Origin: DASZHA01 sp035938265
GTDB taxonomy: Bacteria; Chloroflexota; Dormibacteria; DASZGP01
Length of the DNA stretch: 64,000 bases
Assembly: GCA_035938265.1 (NCBI GenBank)
Contig: DASZHA010000058.1
Span: forward strand, 1-64,000
Direction of reading: 5' to 3'
How positions within the stretch are numbered: position 1 is the stretch's first letter; the number at the start of each line of letters is the position of its first letter. Shown here piece after piece: positions 62,198 through 64,000 of the stretch. The notes below the pieces were generated by a model. The model made no database searches. It was not told the DNA's origin and worked only from the letters and a program-made list of their open reading frames with translations. Both the position numbers and the translations under genes were made by a program.

Positions 62198-63084
62198 GCA
62201 TCCTGATCGGCCGCGAAACCAAGCTCGTGGTGCAGGGTATGACCGGGCGCGAGGGGACGTTCCACACCGAGCAGATGCAGGCCTTCGGCACCAACGTCGT
62301 GGCCGGCGTCAGCCCCGGCAAAGGCGGCAGCACCCACCTGGACGTGCCTGTGTTCAATACCGTGGCCGACGCCCTCGACGCCACCGAGGCCAACACCGCC
62401 GCCGTCTTCGTGCCCCCGCCCTTCGCCGCCGACGCGATCATGGAGGCAGCCGACGCCGGGGTGGGACTGGTGGTGGCCATCACCGAGGGCATCCCGGTGC
62501 TCGACATGGTGCGGGTGACGTCGTTCATCCACGAGACGGTGGCCGAGCCCCGCCTGGTGGGAGGCAACTGCCCGGGGTTGATCTCCCCCGGGGAGAAGGC
62601 CAAGGTCGGCATCATCCCCAACCACATCGTGGCACCCGGCAACATCGGCGTGGTCTCGCGGTCGGGCACGCTGACCTACGAGATCCTGGCCGGCCTGAAG
62701 AACGCGGGCCTCGGGGTGTCGACCTGCGCCGGGATCGGCGGCGACCCCGTGCTCGGCCTCAGCTTCAAGGATGTCCTTGGGCTGTTCGCCAGCGACCCCG
62801 CGACCGAAGCGGTGGTCATGGCGGGGGAGATCGGGGGCTCCGACGAGGAGGCCGCCGCGGACCTCATCGCCTCCGGCTACCCCAAGCCGGTGTTCGGCTT
62901 CATCGCCGGCCGCAACGCCCCACCCGGCAAGCGCATGGGCCACGCCGGCGCCATCATCAGCGGCAACACGGGCTCCCCCCAGGGCAAGGTCGAGGCGCTC
63001 AACAAGGCCGGCGTGCCGGTGGCGGACACCATCGAGGAATTGATCGGGCTGGTCCGCGACAAAGCCGCCGTAACTTCCCACTAG
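62194..63084 (+). CDS. sucD: Succinyl-CoA synthetase alpha subunit
   Basis: 296 residues, normal length. The CoA-binding N-terminus is TKLVVQGMTGREGTFHTEQM, and the phosphohistidine lies in GKRMGHAGAIISG. The GTG start overlaps the sucC stop, so the two subunits are made together. The stop TAG overlaps the GTG of the acyl-CoA dehydrogenase gene by one base. Confidence 0.96.
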   Translation: MSILIGRETKLVVQGMTGREGTFHTEQMQAFGTNVVAGVSPGKGGSTHLDVPVFNTVADALDATEANTAAVFVPPPFAADAIMEAADAGVGLVVAITEGIPVLDMVRVTSFIHETVAEPRLVGGNCPGLISPGEKAKVGIIPNHIVAPGNIGVVSRSGTLTYEILAGLKNAGLGVSTCAGIGGDPVLGLSFKDVLGLFASDPATEAVVMAGEIGGSDEEAAADLIASGYPKPVFGFIAGRNAPPGKRMGHAGAIISGNTGSPQGKVEALNKAGVPVADTIEELIGLVRDKAAVTSH

Positions 63085-64000
63085 TGCCCGCCGCGCCGGT
63101 CCTCAATACCCAGCTCGACCTCAGCGACGAGCAGCGCGCCGTCCGCGACCTGGCCCGGGAGCTGTGCGAGGGCGAGGTCAAGCCCCACGCCGCGGAGTGG
63201 GACGAGAACCACCAGTTCCCCTACGAGCTGGTGGCCAAGATGGGGGACCTTGGCTTCTTCGGCCTCTCCATTCCCGAGGAGTACGGGGGCTCGGGCGCCG
63301 ACTTCACCAGCCTCTGCCTGGCCATCGAGGAGCTGGCCCGGGGTGACGCCAGCGTGGCCATCACCCTGGAGGCAGCGGTGGGGCTGGGGATCTCGCCGAT
63401 CCATCGCTTTGGCAACGAAACGCAGAAGCGCAAATACCTGCCTGACCTATGCGCCGGGAAGAAGCTCTGGGCCTTCGGCCTGACCGAGCCGCAGTCGGGG
63501 ACCGACGCCGGTCGTACCCAGACGAGGGCCAGGCTGGACCAGGGCCAGTGGGTGATCAACGGGTCCAAGGCCTTCATCACCAACTCGGGCACCGACATCT
63601 CGCAGGGCGTCACCGTCAGCGCCGTGACCGGGGAGGCCGAGGGCGGTCGGATGCCGATCTCGACGATCATGGTCGAGAAGGGAACCCCCGGGTACGGCAT
63701 CGACCCGCCCTACCGCAAGCTGGGGTGGCACGCCTCCGACACCCACGGACTCACCTTCGACGACTGCCGCGTCCCCGAGGAGAACCTGCTCGGCGAGCCG
63801 GGCAAGGGCTATGCCCAGTTCCTGTCGACGCTGGAAGCGGGACGAATCGCCATTGCGGCGCTTTCGGTGGGCTCGTCCCAGGCGTGCCTGGACGCATCGC
63901 TGGACTACGCCAAGGAGCGGCAGAGCTTCGGCGTCCCCATCTCCAAGCACCAGGCGATCCGGTTCAAGCTGGCCGACATGGCGATGGAGATCCACCTGTC
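63084..64000 (+). CDS. Acyl-CoA dehydrogenase, N-terminal part (cut by window edge)
   Basis: 305 residues visible, stopped by the window end. The order DLSDEQRAVRDLARELCEGE, GFFGLSIPEEYGGSGADF, AFGLTEPQSGTDAG (FAD/substrate loop), GSKAFITNSGTD and GWHASDTHGLTFDDCRVPEENLLGEPGKGY is the acyl-CoA dehydrogenase pattern. The catalytic glutamate lies beyond the end. Starts at GTG 63084, overlapping the sucD stop by one base, so sucC-sucD-acd is one operon. Electrons would go to ETF and on to a FadF-like enzyme such as the one at 15885 (inference). Confidence 0.9.
   Translation, partial: MPAAPVLNTQLDLSDEQRAVRDLARELCEGEVKPHAAEWDENHQFPYELVAKMGDLGFFGLSIPEEYGGSGADFTSLCLAIEELARGDASVAITLEAAVGLGISPIHRFGNETQKRKYLPDLCAGKKLWAFGLTEPQSGTDAGRTQTRARLDQGQWVINGSKAFITNSGTDISQGVTVSAVTGEAEGGRMPISTIMVEKGTPGYGIDPPYRKLGWHASDTHGLTFDDCRVPEENLLGEPGKGYAQFLSTLEAGRIAIAALSVGSSQACLDASLDYAKERQSFGVPISKHQAIRFKLADMAMEIHL

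Overview
This is a gene-dense, high-G+C chromosomal segment from a free-living heterotrophic bacterium. I saw no rRNA, tRNA, CRISPR array, phage module or transposase. A cell-wall sorting motif (LPFTG) on a secreted cupredoxin, separate multidrug ABC exporters, PknB-like kinases and a MoxR/DUF58/SpoIIM/RDD block laid out as in Actinobacteria point to a monoderm of the Actinomycetota / Chloroflexota / Dormibacterota part of the tree. The phylum cannot be fixed from the sequence alone. Many genes outside operons have a TAnnnT hexamer 4-10 nt before the start codon and no Shine-Dalgarno, which suggests frequent leaderless transcription. GTG and TTG starts, and possibly CTG, are common.

Layout. 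1-8.3 kb: a truncated unknown gene, DNA polymerase X, a CoA-binding protein, a metallo-beta-lactamase-fold hydrolase, a CaiB-type CoA transferase, an ABC-2 exporter pair, a sortable cupredoxin and coaE. 8.3-14.9 kb: zinc alcohol dehydrogenase, a 700-residue secreted beta-helix protein, a half-type ABC exporter, a WYL regulator and a VOC protein. 15-19.3 kb: enoyl-CoA hydratase fused translationally to a membrane Fe-S ETF:quinone oxidoreductase (FadF-like), then a patatin. 19.4-29.5 kb: NYN-domain protein, methyltransferases, acyl-CoA synthetase, class III cyclase, two SCP2 proteins, EamA transporter, 3-hydroxyacyl-CoA dehydrogenase and a 43-residue membrane peptide. 29.7-36.4 kb: glnA, a 550-bp gene-free stretch holding a 27-bp inverted repeat, and an ECF sigma / anti-sigma / ABC operon, then an aldo-keto reductase. 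36.4-43.9 kb: a GAF-PucR regulator, an SnoaL-like protein and an amino-acid permease sharing a palindromic operator-like site, then a PP2C / Ser-Thr kinase / glutamine synthetase-paralogue operon. 43.9-52.4 kb: DinB-like protein, methylmalonyl-CoA epimerase, methyltransferase, methylmalonyl-CoA mutase, a Kelch-ectodomain receptor kinase and the carboxyltransferase subunit of an acyl-CoA carboxylase. 52.4-61 kb: a membrane/AAA block (two paralogous membrane proteins, DUF4129, DUF4350, MoxR, DUF58, SpoIIM, RDD, zinc-ribbon protein). 61-64 kb: sucC, sucD and the start of an acyl-CoA dehydrogenase.

How it fits together. Much of the window serves acyl-CoA metabolism: acyl-CoA dehydrogenase, enoyl-CoA hydratase, 3-hydroxyacyl-CoA dehydrogenase and electron transfer to quinone; then propionyl-CoA carboxylation, epimerisation, mutase and succinyl-CoA synthetase feeding the TCA cycle. 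A second theme is nitrogen: glnA, a GlnA paralogue tied to a kinase/phosphatase pair, and a regulated amino-acid permease. A third is envelope signalling by Ser/Thr kinases and an ECF sigma system. The most interesting items for follow-up are the PP2C-kinase-GlnA paralogue operon, the Kelch receptor kinase inside the methylmalonyl-CoA gene set, the shared TTTGTGTG/CACACAAA palindromes, the 27-bp inverted repeat upstream of glnA, and the leaderless-promoter pattern.
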